Below are positions 46,201 to 57,870 of a stretch of DNA of 64,000 bases, in pieces (position 1 is the stretch's first letter; every line of letters starts with the position of its first letter). Below the pieces are notes generated by a model. It did no database searches and was not told the origin of the DNA. It saw nothing but the letters and a program-made list of their open reading frames with translations. The stretch is from Moniliophthora roreri. Taxonomy: Eukaryota; Basidiomycota; Agaricomycetes; Agaricales; Marasmiaceae. Both the position numbers and the translations under genes were made by a program. The stretch lies in NCBI GenBank assembly GCA_001466705.2, contig LATX02000189.1, forward strand, positions 434,001 to 498,000, in the 5' to 3' direction.

Positions 46201-46821
46201 TTTCACAGTACAAGAAAGATGGCCGAATTGTCAGAGGCATTCAGAAGGGCACCACTGCTTTCGTCAAATCGACCGCTACCGAGGCAATTAAACTCGGTGC
46301 TCGTCTTGCCACTGGTACACAGGTTATCCTCGAGCACGCAGAAGGAGTCCTCGGAAACGAATTCAGGCACCCCATTACTGCGGAAACCCTCCAGATTTCC
46401 ACTACGGGTGAGCAAGTTGGCATTAACGCTGCAGATCTTGAAGACTTTTCGGAAGAGGATTTGGATTTGATTAGCAAGTACGCAGAGCAGCCGATGAATG
46501 TCAAAGAAGGATTCCAGTCTGCATACAAGAGTTTGCAGAGAAATTTCAACTCAGCCGCACAAACCATCCTCGCGGTACCTATGGAAGTGTACGAGCGGTC
46601 CGGCAACGAAGTGAGTGTCTTTTTTGTATCTGTTATGGAGAAATTATCAACGAAGTCCTTTCAAGGGCCCCGTTCGATCTGTCATACGTGCCGTCCCAAT
46701 CGCGGTATTGAAACCAATGATCGGAGCGAGTGAAGCAGTCAGCAAGACCCTACTTGGTCTTCACAACTCATTGGATCCTAATCTTCGACATGACTACGAT
46801 GCCAAATACAAACAACGATGA
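40259..46821 (+). CDS. ATG2: Autophagy-related lipid-transfer protein Atg2
   Basis: Atg2 bridges the ER and the growing phagophore and moves phospholipids. The start is [15 protein letters not shown], then the chorein-type N-terminus [32 protein letters not shown] and the intron before [13 protein letters not shown]. The middle carries long beta-rich segments. The Atg2 core follows, with [35 protein letters not shown] and [17 protein letters not shown]. The C-terminal part has [37 protein letters not shown] and [20 protein letters not shown], ending [13 protein letters not shown]. About 1,950 residues, normal for the family, with more than ten introns. It is convergent with RLP24, the stop codons being about 97 bp apart. 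Confidence 0.95.
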
Positions 46822-46918
46822 TCTAGACATTGCATACGTACTTTTGCCAGCAACATCCTGACTGTATTAATAAGGACAATCTAGATAATATGTAAAACAC
46901 ATTGTACAAACAAAGAAA

Positions 46919-47712
46919 TCAATCTATATCCATTGTCATTGACCGGCCTTCGCTCGGAACGAGGGCGCTCCGCGATTTCGATGATATTTTGATTTTCTCT
47001 TTCACCATCGAAGTAACAGATGTATCCACAGGTTCCACAAGTCTTGTGGAAGAGGATTTTGCAGCTTCGAGGGCCCTCTTGCGGTGAGCACGTTGCTTCT
47101 CGCGACTTGCTGCCATCCTGAGTGAAGCATTGAGCACAAGTGGGAGTGGGTGGCTCAGCAACACACCTGTTCTTCCAGAATGCATGTTCTCTTTTCTCTT
47201 TAATCTCCCCGACCCTCTTCATCGCTTGTATCGTTGTCTGTACAAGCTCACGATCATAGCGGACAGGTACATTCCTACGTTTCTCGAAGTCGATGGTGGA
47301 ATCCTTGGTTGAGGGACGATCTTAGTTCGAAAATGCTGATCATCGCTAGCGGACATACTATCGTCATCTCTTTGCCTGCTGCTTTTCTGAATGCCTTTGT
47401 CCATCTCACTTTGCGTGGATTACGCTTCATTCTGCAAAATGCGCATTAGTGGATCCCATGAGTTTGCGAAGCTATCCTGCTCACTTGAAGTTTTTATGAC
47501 ATCTTAGAGATCCTGTGAGCTCAGGACACGACAATACAGAACTGAAAACCCTCACTTCGACGTGCAAAATCGGAAAACTTTAGCATCATTTCTGACAAAT
47601 GCGGTACCTGCAAGAATATGAGAAAAAAAAAGTAGCCCAACCAAAGCTTTGACAACTTGCCATGTCCTGGATATACATTTGTAGAGCAAAAATAACACTT
47701 TTCAATCCGCAT
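46919..47712 (-). CDS. RLP24: Ribosome biogenesis protein RLP24
   Basis: RLP24 occupies the L24 site on pre-60S particles and recruits the AAA ATPase Drg1. The start [18 protein letters not shown] is diagnostic. The next segments come from separate exons: [67 protein letters not shown] and [17 protein letters not shown]. They end in a Lys/Arg- and Ser-rich tail (..[10 protein letters not shown]). Five introns occur. Intron 1 (47608-47660, 53 nt) begins with GC (GCAAGT), a GC-AG intron needed to restore [10 protein letters not shown]. The length of about 190 residues is as expected. Confidence 0.94.
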
Positions 47713-47937
47713 GCTGCGAAAACAGGTTTACTTGGTGAGAGTAGAGGTAGAAAAGCGTAACCCAGCGCTTATGAAATCTAACGCGTGGTAGTTTTGCCTT
47801 TTTTAGGCACTCAAGGTGGCTATCGCCGCATACCCCTTCTGGTGTCGTAGATGCAATTAAGAAAATATGTAAGTACAGAGTAGATGAACACCGAAAAACA
47901 ACGGGAATTTAAAATAGAAAATGGAGAGAAATGTGAA

Positions 47938-50900
47938 TCACGACCAGCTAGAACCTTGATTACCCCAATTCGACTGTTGTATCATGGCAGCCCGTGCAGC
48001 ATGCATCTCATGAGGTAGCGCGGGGGGAGGAGCACGATGAGATGGTGTCTGATAACCATATGTCGACGATGCTTGTCCCGGAGGTCCATAATGGGAAGGT
48101 GTTGCTCCATAGCTGGGTGCAGGTGTAGCACCACCATATGGGTTCGGTGTCCTGCCCACTGGTCGAACAGAAGTCCTTCCTGGTGTTGCGTGTCCGCTGG
48201 GACGGCCTGGCGTTCGACCACCGTACGGGGTCCTGCCGCCAGCGGCAGCATTGGCCAAGTTTTGAGATTCGTGGAGATGCCTATGGAGGGCAGGTTGAAT
48301 CTAACAAATGTAGAAACTGATTCGGAAGACTGACCGAACTTTGAAAGCATCACAGAGCTCGGGAACTCCGACAGCAGCAGCCTCGAAGAGATAGTATGCC
48401 TCAGGGGCGACACGCACCGGCTATATAGGTATCATTTTTATTTTTTTTTAAAAAAAAAAAGCAACCAAAACAATGTAGAAGAAAACATACCCAAGTTTGC
48501 ACGGATGACTGCTTGTTGGCCAAGAAGCACAAATTGAAATGGCCTGGCCTTTTGCGGTTGAGGGTGAATCCATACATACTTTTCGCTGGGTTGGCAGCTA
48601 ACTGATTCTTCAAGAACAAATCTTTGGAACGGCGTTAGGGAATGAACATAGCGGAAACATAGAACGTACGAAGTTCCTCTTCAGAACCAGGTTTGAACCG
48701 ATCATGAGCCATAAGTTCCTCCACTCGACGAGCCATGGCTTGAACATGATTGACAATCAATTCATCCAAGTCGGTATACGTGTGCGCGCTGTCTACAACT
48801 AATTGGTTGCCCAGAGTCTGACTGTTGGGGTCCGCATTGCGCTCCGTTACGTCTACAAAGAGACTTGGTAAGAAAAGCCAAATTAAGGTAGGGGGTATAA
48901 ACGAACCAATGTGTTGATAAAGACGGTCGTCGACTTTCCAAGTTACGGCGAGGTGATCGAAGCCCTTTGATGATGGGCGAATGACAACATCGCCACGTTG
49001 CTGCTTCTCCAGATAAGACTCGGCTTGTGCTGTATTGAAGTTATGGAAGTTCGGGTGCTTGATGACACGACGTTTCTTATCGACCTCTTGCCTTTTCTTG
49101 CGCGCTAACATTTCCGCATCTTTCTGGTAACGAACAACATCCCAGTTGTCATCCGTGCGGACCTTTCTGAATTGCTCATCTCCAGGAGCGAGGTCACTTT
49201 GTCTTGCTGACAGATCAACACAGAAGTAGTCGTTCTCGAGCTCGATCTTCATGTCAATGATGACGGCAGGGATACTCTGACTTTTCGGTAGGTTAGCTTT
49301 ACCAGAGGGATCGTCCGTGAGCCACTCGTTATTTATCTGCCCCTCGATACCAGAATCGAGACGGACAGAGGCACCACCAGGCCGCATTCGATAGACGACG
49401 ACTGACGTGATAAGCCCAACTTGCAGTGTCTTTTGGGTCTCGCCGCTGAGCATGGTCAATACTTCCCAACCAGTTACTGGTGGGAACGGCTCTCTCTGTT
49501 CCGCAAATGGCTTCAGCAACTCGTCACGAATGACATTGAGGGTGTGCCTCTTCTGGTCCTGATTGGCTTGGAATAGACTGATAGCGAAGTCGTCGAGATT
49601 GAGATCGGATAGCTTCTTCTCGTTATCGTCATCGTGCATGATGAGGTTGACGACATGGGAAGGATGTTCGTCGTGTATGTCTTCTTCATCAAGCTCAAGA
49701 GCATCTGTAGCCATCTTGCGAGCCAGTTCATAGTCCTCTGGATGGATTCGGGTATTGTCGAGAGGGTCTGGTGCTAATTCGTCATCCATGCGATGTTTCG
49801 TACGTGGATCTTCTTGCTCCTGGTGAATGCGCAGGAAGCCAGCGGCATTGAGGAAAATCTTTGTCGTCAAAACACCGTTTCTGATGAACTGGTTCCTGTT
49901 GACGAGACTTCCACCCTGTGATGAGTTCATAAGTAACAGTGGGGACACAATCAGTGCAAGACTCACCAGACCATCGATCTTGGACACAAGTTCGCGAGCC
50001 TTTCTTGGACCAAGACCACAGACGAAGGGTAGCAGATGTCGATAGTACTGGTCTGCTACAGCACGATTGATATCTGCCCCAACTTTATTTGTAACATCGA
50101 CCAAGGCACGTTCCAGAGCGGAAAGTAGCTTGTCTTGCGGGACCTATTGGACAGGTGAGCACTACATCACGGCCAATGAGAGTGTTTTATGTTTTACCAG
50201 ATGCTGATCGTCCTCGATGAAAGTAATGGCAGTGATGTCCGATCCAAGTGCTGCGTACTCGTTCAGTGGGTTCTGAGCATATCGAGCAAGACCAACACAG
50301 TATTTAGCGATTGGCGAGAGTGCACTATACTCCTCCTTGGCACGTGCGCTATGGTGATAAATCCTTGCAAGTTCATCGGGGATGTAGAGAACTGGGATGT
50401 CGAAAGCGGGCTCAACATCGGGGGCGCTATCCGCAGTCCGACCGCTAATAATCTCTTTCACTCTCTGGGATAGCTTGGTCGTAGCCATGCTAAAACCACC
50501 GACAACAATGATATCGGGTTTCCTTCGTCGGATAAAGTCGACAAACTCATCTCGGGTCTCAACGTCCACCAAGTTGTCTATCTTGATATTTTCGCGCATT
50601 CGACCGCCGTCGTCCATGAAAACACAAGTTATTGCATCCTTGTGAGGATCACCTTTACCCCAGGAGACAGCCATAACCGATGGGGTATCACCAAACTGCA
50701 TGTGTCGGGTAGCTATCGGCGCGACATCAATACGCTAAACGTTTTTGCTTCAGCGACAATTCAAAGGCGAGGTTCAACTGAGATCGTTACCTTGATGAGC
50801 TGAGCACTGCAGACATTCGCAAGGTAGTCCTCGGCTTCCTCCCTGATGTATTCTCGGAGCCATTTGATGCCGGCAGGTATAAGATGTTGCTCGATGGTCT

Positions 50901-53221
50901 CCTGGACAACACGCGATCGTTCTTCGTTCCATGCTTTTGCATTTTCGCTGAAGCTACTGGATGCAAATGCCTCGTTAAGACGAAGTTCGAATGTCGATTT
51001 TGCCTCGGCTTGTAGATATATGGACACGTTGACGAGATGTTCCTGTTCTGCCCTGAGGATGTACAGGAATTGCGAAGTACTGAGCATCCCAGTAACGCTT
51101 TTGTGGAGCAGATATTTGAAGTTCTGTTGACTGGGGTAAGCGAAAAGACCAGGAAAACAAAGCTGACAAACAAAACACACGAAATATGGATGGGTCTCAT
51201 TGATCTTGACTACGCCTCTTTCCGTCGGTTCAACAGAGATTAAAGCACTCGTTTCGAATTCCTTCCTCATTGCCTTCCGTAAAAGAGGATCCTTACCCAG
51301 TTCAGTGGCCAAGATCATTCGTGCTCGACGGAGCATCTCCTCGGGGGTTTGAGCTTTCATAGGATCACTATCGACATATTGGTCCGCAAGAACCAAAGGA
51401 TGCAAATCGTTATCCTCCACGAAATGTATTTGCTGCATCGCCATGAAATTAAGTACGATCTCATGCGACTGGATCCCAAATGCCTAGAATTTGGAACTTG
51501 AGTTTCAGATGACCACGAGGGCATACGGGGAAAAAACCTACGTCTGCCAATTTCGAAACAATGCTCTTCTTTGCAAACTCGTATGCCGAGACACGGCTGG
51601 GCATTTTGTGCTTCTTGACCTCTGGCTCTTCATCATCGTGAAAGTGAATCGAGTTTTCCTCTTGTCGCTTGTCCTTGTGCCTCATCAAAACCCACTCGGT
51701 CACATCAGCGACGACTTCTACGCTGTTGATCGCAGGAAGAATTTCCTCGCTGTAATACGTGTCTTCCACTCCCAGCCTGCTGTATGATGCAGTCAACGCT
51801 TGTCGTCTTTCCACCAGAGATCGATACTTCTGGCCCAGGACGTATATACGCCAAAGCTCCTGCAAGTTGAGAAGCTCTACTCGATTCCGGATGTCATCCA
51901 CATCGAAGTGGTACAGGTGATCGCGTTTGTGAACCCAGATGTAGGGTACTTCAAATTCATCCACGAATAGCGCCGTCAAGACGAACGTGACAGCACCCAC
52001 GAGAGAACCGCTGTATGCCCGAAGTTGTCCTTGCGGGGAAAAGAACTGCTTTGTCTTATCCAAAGAAATACGTTCTGAGACCCATTGCGCAGCACCAAGC
52101 ATATCGTCTTTAGTCAGAGGTTGGTGGAGCGACATTGTGGCGGAGGATGAAAGAGAGGAGCTGGCCAACTGCATACGCTCGGGAGTGTCTTGCGCGCGTA
52201 TCAAATTATCATCCTCTGTGAGTAAGTAATCACGTATTTCAGAGGGCTCGAAGACCTATGAACACGCTCAGAGATCGAGATCGAAGTATGGAATGGACCA
52301 AGACACATACATCAGTAATGTTGAGGTCAGCTTTTGTAACTTCTTCCTCGAAATCTTGTTCTTCATCTCCAGCCAGCGCCCAGTCGTACTCATGCCCATC
52401 TCCAAAGACATCGTGAATTTCTGCCCATGCACTTGAGAAATTTAGCATGAACTTCACTAACATTTGGACGATAGCTTACTTCGCGTCAATCCCAGCCATT
52501 TCGGGCAGTGCTCCGCGTGCTTTACGCCGCATCTCTGCCTGCTGCTTCCTCCTTTCCCTTCTCAGCTGTTCCCTAGCCTTTTCGTCCGTCGGCATCTCTT
52601 CTTCATCGTCATATTCAATGAAATCGTCGATGTCTCCGTCTGCATCGTCGTCTTCGTCATCTCTCCCACCGTCCTCCCATATGTTTGATATATCTTGTTT
52701 GAGCTGTGGTTCGTCTAAGTCATCATCGGACGATTCAACGACATGCTTCCGCCTTCCGGAAAATCCAGAGGGTGGTGACTCGTCGCGCCCTCTTGTTAAC
52801 CGCTTGAGGCGGGATTTTTTGAAGGAAGTACCGGTATTTTCTTCAAGTAGATCCAAATCATCCTCTTCCAGACCATCCTCGTCGTCTGACCCTGCAATAA
52901 TATTAGATGGCAGTGAAATGATAAAAAGGAACTGTACGTGCTTCTGCGATGATGCTTCTTTCTCCTCTTGCGACGTCTCTCACGGCGCCGTTCCTCCTCG
53001 TCTTCATCTTCCTCCTCGTCTTCGTCTTCATCCTCATCAACGATAAATCCCTCCCTTATACGCTTTGCTTCCTCTTCGTCGTCTTCTTCCTCCTCAGAGC
53101 TATCGTCCGACTGACCCGGCATAGCATCGTCACCCTCTCCTTCTTCATCTTGACGAGTATCTTCATCCATGGGTTCGTCCTCTTTCGGCGGGAGCATAGC
53201 GTGATCTTCCTCAGCAGACAT
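47938..53221 (-). CDS. SPT6: Transcription elongation factor SPT6
   Basis: This histone chaperone and elongation factor binds RNA polymerase II. The start MSAEEDHAMLPPKEDEPMDE opens a very acidic N-terminus with an embedded basic patch (RRRERRRKRRKKHHRR). The Spt6 core follows: helix-turn-helix and tex-like regions (about 50760-52200), YqgF/RNase H-like (VMAVSWGKGDPHKDAITCVF), the HhH segment CGLGPRKARELVSKIDGL, and S1 (ASVRLDSGIEGQINNEWL). The tandem SH2 region shows HPNFHNFNTAQAESYLE, VVIRPSSKG and LAVTWKV. The C-terminus repeats GRTPYGGRTPGRPSGHATPG and PNPYGGATPAPSYG and ends GNQGSSWS. About 1,570 residues, with roughly ten introns. One intron near 48440-48462 holds a T-run followed by an A-run. 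Confidence 0.95.
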
Positions 53222-53376
53222 GGTGAAGTGAAGAGAATGAGCTTTGCGTCCCGGCTGTGTTGAGTTTGAACGCTGAGTTCCAGCCTCTCATTCTTTACAT
53301 AAGCAGTCCGCTTACCAGAGCTCGGTACCGTAAGACCGAGTAAGACTCGAGGAAAATTACGAGCTCTATTAGCACC

Positions 53377-53892
53377 ATGGTGGACAACGAAAGTCACCTT
53401 CGTTTCATTCGCATTGCTCTAGCCGAAGCAGAAAAATGCATACCAACACCCACCGCTTTCTGCGTCGGTTGTGTTCTAGTCTATAATCCATCCGATACCA
53501 ACCCGGCAGTAGTCATATCCACGGGCTATTCCAGAGAGCTTCCAGGCAATACCCATGCAGAAGCAAATGCTCTGACGAAACTCGATTCTTTGTCGGCATC
53601 TGATATGGCGGCAATATCCAAGCAGCTTGCATCGCTGAAGAAGAGCGACATTCTCGCTCAGACAGACGTATATACCACCATGGAGCCATGTTCAATTCGA
53701 ACTTCGGGCTTACCGCCATGTGCTGATGCCCTTATCGCGGCCAAAGTCAAGAGATGTTTCATCGGAGTCAGCGAGCCTGACGATTTTGTGACGTGCGAAG
53801 GGGCACAGAGATTGAAAGATGCTGGGATTGAGATCATATGGGTCAAAGGTCTCGAGGAGGAATGCTTGAAAGTGGCTCGACGCGGTCACTGA
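53377..53892 (+). CDS. Zinc-dependent deaminase, riboflavin (DRAP) type
   Basis: A single exon of 171 residues starts MVDNESHLRFIRIALAEAEK. The cytidine/deoxycytidylate deaminase fold is complete: NTHAEANAL supplies the zinc His and catalytic Glu, and EPCSIRTSGLPPCADAL supplies the two Cys ligands. GYSRELPGNTHAEA and VYTTMEPCS are typical of the RibD/Rib2-like pyrimidine deaminases of riboflavin synthesis, so a role in deaminating the diamino-pyrimidine intermediate is likely. Editing-type or dCMP deaminase function is less likely. It is divergent from SPT6, with the starts about 155 bp apart. Confidence 0.82.
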   Translation: MVDNESHLRFIRIALAEAEKCIPTPTAFCVGCVLVYNPSDTNPAVVISTGYSRELPGNTHAEANALTKLDSLSASDMAAISKQLASLKKSDILAQTDVYTTMEPCSIRTSGLPPCADALIAAKVKRCFIGVSEPDDFVTCEGAQRLKDAGIEIIWVKGLEEECLKVARRGH

Positions 53893-54015
53893 CGGTGATA
53901 TATCTTGGAACTGGAAGGAACTAGAGAACTTTTCTACAATGGATGAATGTAAACTCAGTGCATTTGGAACCTAACTTCTGCTTTGGGTATGCAAAAATGA
54001 GACTACTCATTACAA

Positions 54016-56171
54016 TTATCGGTGAATTATACATAGTCGACCATAATCACCTTCACCGTCGCCTCCGCCAACTGCCACCAACCACCTCTCGAGCTCAGGC
54101 CAGCCTGCTTGAAATCGGACAGCCAATTCATCCGTATGATGTTCGCCATCCAGGAAATTCACAAGATCAGGAGGATAAGGCAATGGTGCAACAGTCACGG
54201 CGCTACCTTTACTCAACACACCATTGATGGTACGTACGACTGGCGCGGAGGGCGATCGAGATATTCGAGGGCGCGGAGGTGCCAAAGTCATTTTCTTGAC
54301 GTTGGGCGAGTTGGGCGGGACATTCAGTAAGGGAGGTTGGTGAGTGAATTCATAATTACCACCAGCTGCATTGTATAGGGAAGGCAGTGCCTGTGCATCC
54401 ATGTTGTGAAGCCAGGAATTACGAGGGCTGTCAGGAACTATCGCGCGATTTTGGTCCCTGCTGCGTAAGTGTTCTAGAATTCGCTCTGCAGCACTAGGCT
54501 TTCTAGAGCGAGTATGCTGGGACAAATGACTGGTATTTTCTGAGGCGGGCGAGAGTCCAAAAGGTGATGTATTTTCACTTCCTTTGGGAGTGAGTGGAGG
54601 ACTGTACGCTTGCTCGGCGTTCATGGACGGGGTGGCAGCGGCAGCGGGAAGGTGTGTGGATCGTCCACGAAGGAGTGTCTGGTGACGAGATGGGCTTGCT
54701 GGAGGAGTAGTAGGAACACCAAGCTGCACTGGCGTGCCTGTCAAAGACCTGACGCGCTTGCGCTCAGGTGCCAGTGAAGAGGAAACAATTTCTCCCACTC
54801 CCTCTGCACCTCCCACAAGGAGAACGGGCCAACGATGAACCCTGCGCAAAAAGCCCTTGATGACTCCAAAGCTAGTGAATCGTCGCACATCGATTCCCAG
54901 CTCATGCACGGCGTGCGCTTCCATCCATTCCAGGATGGTCTTGCCAGGTTTCATGCGGGAGTACAAATGCAAGAGAGTCGGCCAGTCCGGGACGGGATAA
55001 CCTGGAACTAGATTATTAGTAACAGAACGCGTATGGCTGCAGTAATTTACCCGGCTTTGTTGAGTACGGACCACATTCTTCCTTCACATGAGCCTCCTGT
55101 GCAAGCCACTGTATGCTTCTGGATAGCGTGTACATATTAGAGTACTGAAAGATGTCAATGGTCATGATCACTTGGTAATACCTAGGTTGTAATGAGGTAA
55201 ACATTTAAACGATTCTAATAACACATACAAGAGATGCGAGATGGCCGCTCGAGTCAACGTAATATCACAGTCCGCGAGATGTGCAATGCGACTGACGTGG
55301 TTAACGCCATTAATGTGCCTACACACCTATAGCGTATCTAGTTAGACCCTCAAGATGTGATGGAATAAGAATTTACCTTGGCCATAGTCAAATCCCAGTT
55401 ATCCTCTATTCGCTTGGATAGATTGATGAGTGCGACCGGGACCATCCAGTCATTGACAGGGGGTGGATTCGGATAGAATGGAAAAATCTTGAGTTCGATT
55501 GAATTGAACTGGTCTATGGGAATAGACGTCTCAGAGTAAGAGTTAAGGTCTTCGTAGAGCTGTTCGAGAACGGCATGGATGGTCTGAGACGTGTGGGGGG
55601 AGGAGAGAAAATCGGACTCTTCCTAAACTCAGAGTCAGTCCGGCCACATCATAAGACAGAAGAAGGAAGAAGGGTGCACCTCACAATTCGTCAAAACCCG
55701 ACTAATTTTCCTGACGATTGGTTCGTAACAGCTGAGATCCGCTGTTCTTTCGAACACGAAACACAAATTGAATCTGAAGAAGTTGCGCTGGTATTTCTCC
55801 CCTTCCAACTGAGCTGGGAACCCAATTATTCGATGGCGCTTGGTAGCACAGACAACCAGTCTTCCGCACAACGCTGGAGGCGGTATCACATATTTTGAAA
55901 TCTCTTCAAAGTTGAAAAGGGTATTCTGAGTACGCTTGCTAGGAGAATGCAAACTGCGAGTAGATCGGTACTCGACCGGAGATGTGGCAGGTAAAGGTAA
56001 TTGGGACCCGAGGTTCGGAGATGAGGGATTCGAAAACGGAGTCTGAGGTTGTGGTGAGGCTATCAAGCCTTCTGGGACCTGGTAAAGAATTTTTGGGCCA
56101 GTGACAACATCGAAACCAGCATAGAACACGGACTGGATGCGGGGAAGAAAAGAATCACCATCGGTGGTCAT
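54016..56171 (-). CDS. NPR2: Nitrogen permease regulator 2 (NPRL2, SEACIT/GATOR1 subunit)
   Basis: NPR2 inhibits TORC1 when amino acids are scarce, acting as part of a Rag/Gtr GTPase-activating complex at the vacuole. The start MTTDGDSFLPRIQSVFYAGF leads to VVTGPKILYQVPEG, ISKYVIPPPALCGRLVVC, IIGFPAQLEGEKYQRNFFRF and CFVFERTADLSCYEPIVRK. Then come QLYEDLNSYSETSIPID and FPFYPNPPPVNDWMVPVALI. The later part has LARSI-type WLAQEAHV, DWPTLLHLYSRMKPGKTI and FLRRVHRWPVLL, then a long Ser/Pro-rich insertion (about 54300-54780). It ends GGGDGEGDYGRLCIIHR. Several short introns. The start codon is only 20 bp from that of OGG1. Confidence 0.92.
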
Positions 56172-56191
56172 TGTAGGAGAAACAAATCAAA
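56172..56191. promoter_or_regulatory. 20-bp spacer between divergent start codons of NPR2 and OGG1
   Basis: Only TGTAGGAGAAACAAATCAAA separates the two ATGs, so each gene must take its promoter and 5' UTR from inside the other's transcribed region, or both use a very short bidirectional core promoter. Confidence 0.7.
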
Positions 56192-57631
56192 ATGACTTTC
56201 ACTGCGACCACCACCTCGGCAGCTATACCTCACGGCTTCAGAGCTCTACCGCTGTCTCTCCTTCAGCTTTCTCTTCCTGCTGTTCTCAACTGCGGCCAAT
56301 CTTTTCGTTGGTCGATCTTTTCGGACCCTACTGAATACCGCCTATGTCTACGCGACCGAGTGATATGCCTGCGACAATCACCGACTCATCTTCTGTACCG
56401 CGAAGTATTCCCAGATCCTCAACCCTCTCCCTCACACCTAGCACTTCTGGAAGCAGAGACTCTGGCTTGGCTGAAGGACTACTTTCAGGTGAATTTTACG
56501 TGTTCTATCCACAACTTCAGCCTCTGACATTATGCATTAAGCTCGATGTAGACCTCCTAAAGCTTTATGACGAATGGAGCAACAGAGATCAGATCTTTCT
56601 GAATGTAAAAGATCGGTTTAGCGGCATTCGCATATTGAGACAAGACCCATGGGAGAACCTCGTCTCGTGAGTCAGACGTGTCCATTTAACACGAACTCTC
56701 GCGTTAACAGAGCCTCATCTCCTTCCTAGATTCATATGCTCTTCCAATAACAACATTGCACGTATCAGCAAGATGGTGCAAAATTTGTGTAAAGCATTTT
56801 CCCCATCGCTCCTCACCCTTCAAGATCCGGGTGCCACTACGCTCAACAACTACCACCCTTTCCCTTCGCCTGCTGTTCTCGCAAAACCCGAAGTGTCGTC
56901 TATTCTCCGCGGTCTTGGATTTGGATATCGTGCCGAATTTGTTCAGAAAACAGCGCAGATGCTTGTCGACGCTCATGGTGACGCGTCAGAGACATGGTTA
57001 AGAAACCTACGGCTTCAGTCCACGGACTGTGCGAGGAGAGAGCTTCTCAAATTCATGGGTGTTGGACGGAAGGTTGCAGACTGCGTTCTACTCATGAGTT
57101 TGGACAAGGTGCGTGTCGTTGACACTCTATTTTAGAAAGCTTATCGCGTGAACAATAAACAACAGAAAGAAGTGATACCCTGTGATACACACGTGCACCA
57201 AATTGCCGTTAAGCATTATGGTGTGAAAGGGTCCTTTGGAAAGACGACCATGACCCCGAAGTTATATGAAGAGATCAATACAAAGTTAGTACGGGTTTGG
57301 GGCGACTATGCTGGCTGGGCGCATTCTGTTGGTCATTTTATCATTCTAGAAATCTCTGGGTACTCAAGGTTATCCTCCGTTTCAGGTTCTCTTTACCTCA
57401 GATCTGAAATCATTCGCAAGCTATGGGACTTCTGCGGAAAGCACGCCCGTCATTCCGAAGCGTAAACGTGCACGCAATACCCAGGATGAGATTCCACAGT
57501 TACCGACCCCGCCTGCAATGCCCGCAGAGTCCATAGGCAAGAGTTTCAATGCTTCTATTAATGCGATGCCATTAGATACAAGTGGTCTCGACACAACCAG
57601 CGGGGTGAAAAGAAGGCGGATACGGGGATGA
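56192..57631 (+). CDS. OGG1: 8-oxoguanine DNA glycosylase/AP lyase
   Basis: OGG1 excises 8-oxoG opposite C in base excision repair. The start is MTFTATTTSAAIPHGFRALP. The N-terminal domain has LNCGQSFRWSIF and LDVDLLKLYDEWSNRD. The family motif DPWENLVSFICSSNNNIARI is present. The helix-hairpin-helix and catalytic Lys lie in FMGVGRKVADCVLLMSLDK, and the catalytic Asp in IPCDTHVHQIAVKHYG. DYAGWAHSVLFTSDLKSF closes the fold. The tail has basic clusters (PKRKRARN, GVKRRRIRG) that look like nuclear signals. Introns are short; the last is spliced from GTTGGT to TTTCAG between HS and VLFT. Stop TGA is at 57629-57631. Confidence 0.94.
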
Positions 57632-57645
57632 TTATACTATTTGGA

Positions 57646-57870
57646 TTAGACTTTCAGCGCTGTGCCTGGGACTATTCCGAAATATTTGTGGAATAAAGTT
57701 TCTCGTGCCTCCAGCTCAATTCGATTTCCCACCCAATATTTTGACCTTCCAAAGTTCCACACGCCCATTTTGACTCCATATTGTGCTTGGTAAGCGCCTA
57801 CCCCGGTCAGTACCGCGCGCTTAATGGAACCCCAATGCAGAGGTCGGAGACTCGATTGGTCGTGGCTCAT
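57646..57870 (-). CDS. Possible small hypothetical protein (74 residues)
   Basis: An intronless frame ends 15 bp from the OGG1 stop and starts MSHDQSSLRPLHWGSIKRAV. It includes AYQAQYGVKMGVWNFGRSKY and WVGNRIELEARETLFHKYFG. The composition looks coding, but I recognise no family. It could be the last exon of a longer gene or a chance frame. Confidence 0.32.
   Translation of the reverse strand: MSHDQSSLRPLHWGSIKRAVLTGVGAYQAQYGVKMGVWNFGRSKYWVGNRIELEARETLFHKYFGIVPGTALKV

Noticed and set aside
48440..48462. T-run/A-run palindrome
   Set aside because: It lies in an SPT6 intron and is ordinary low-complexity sequence.
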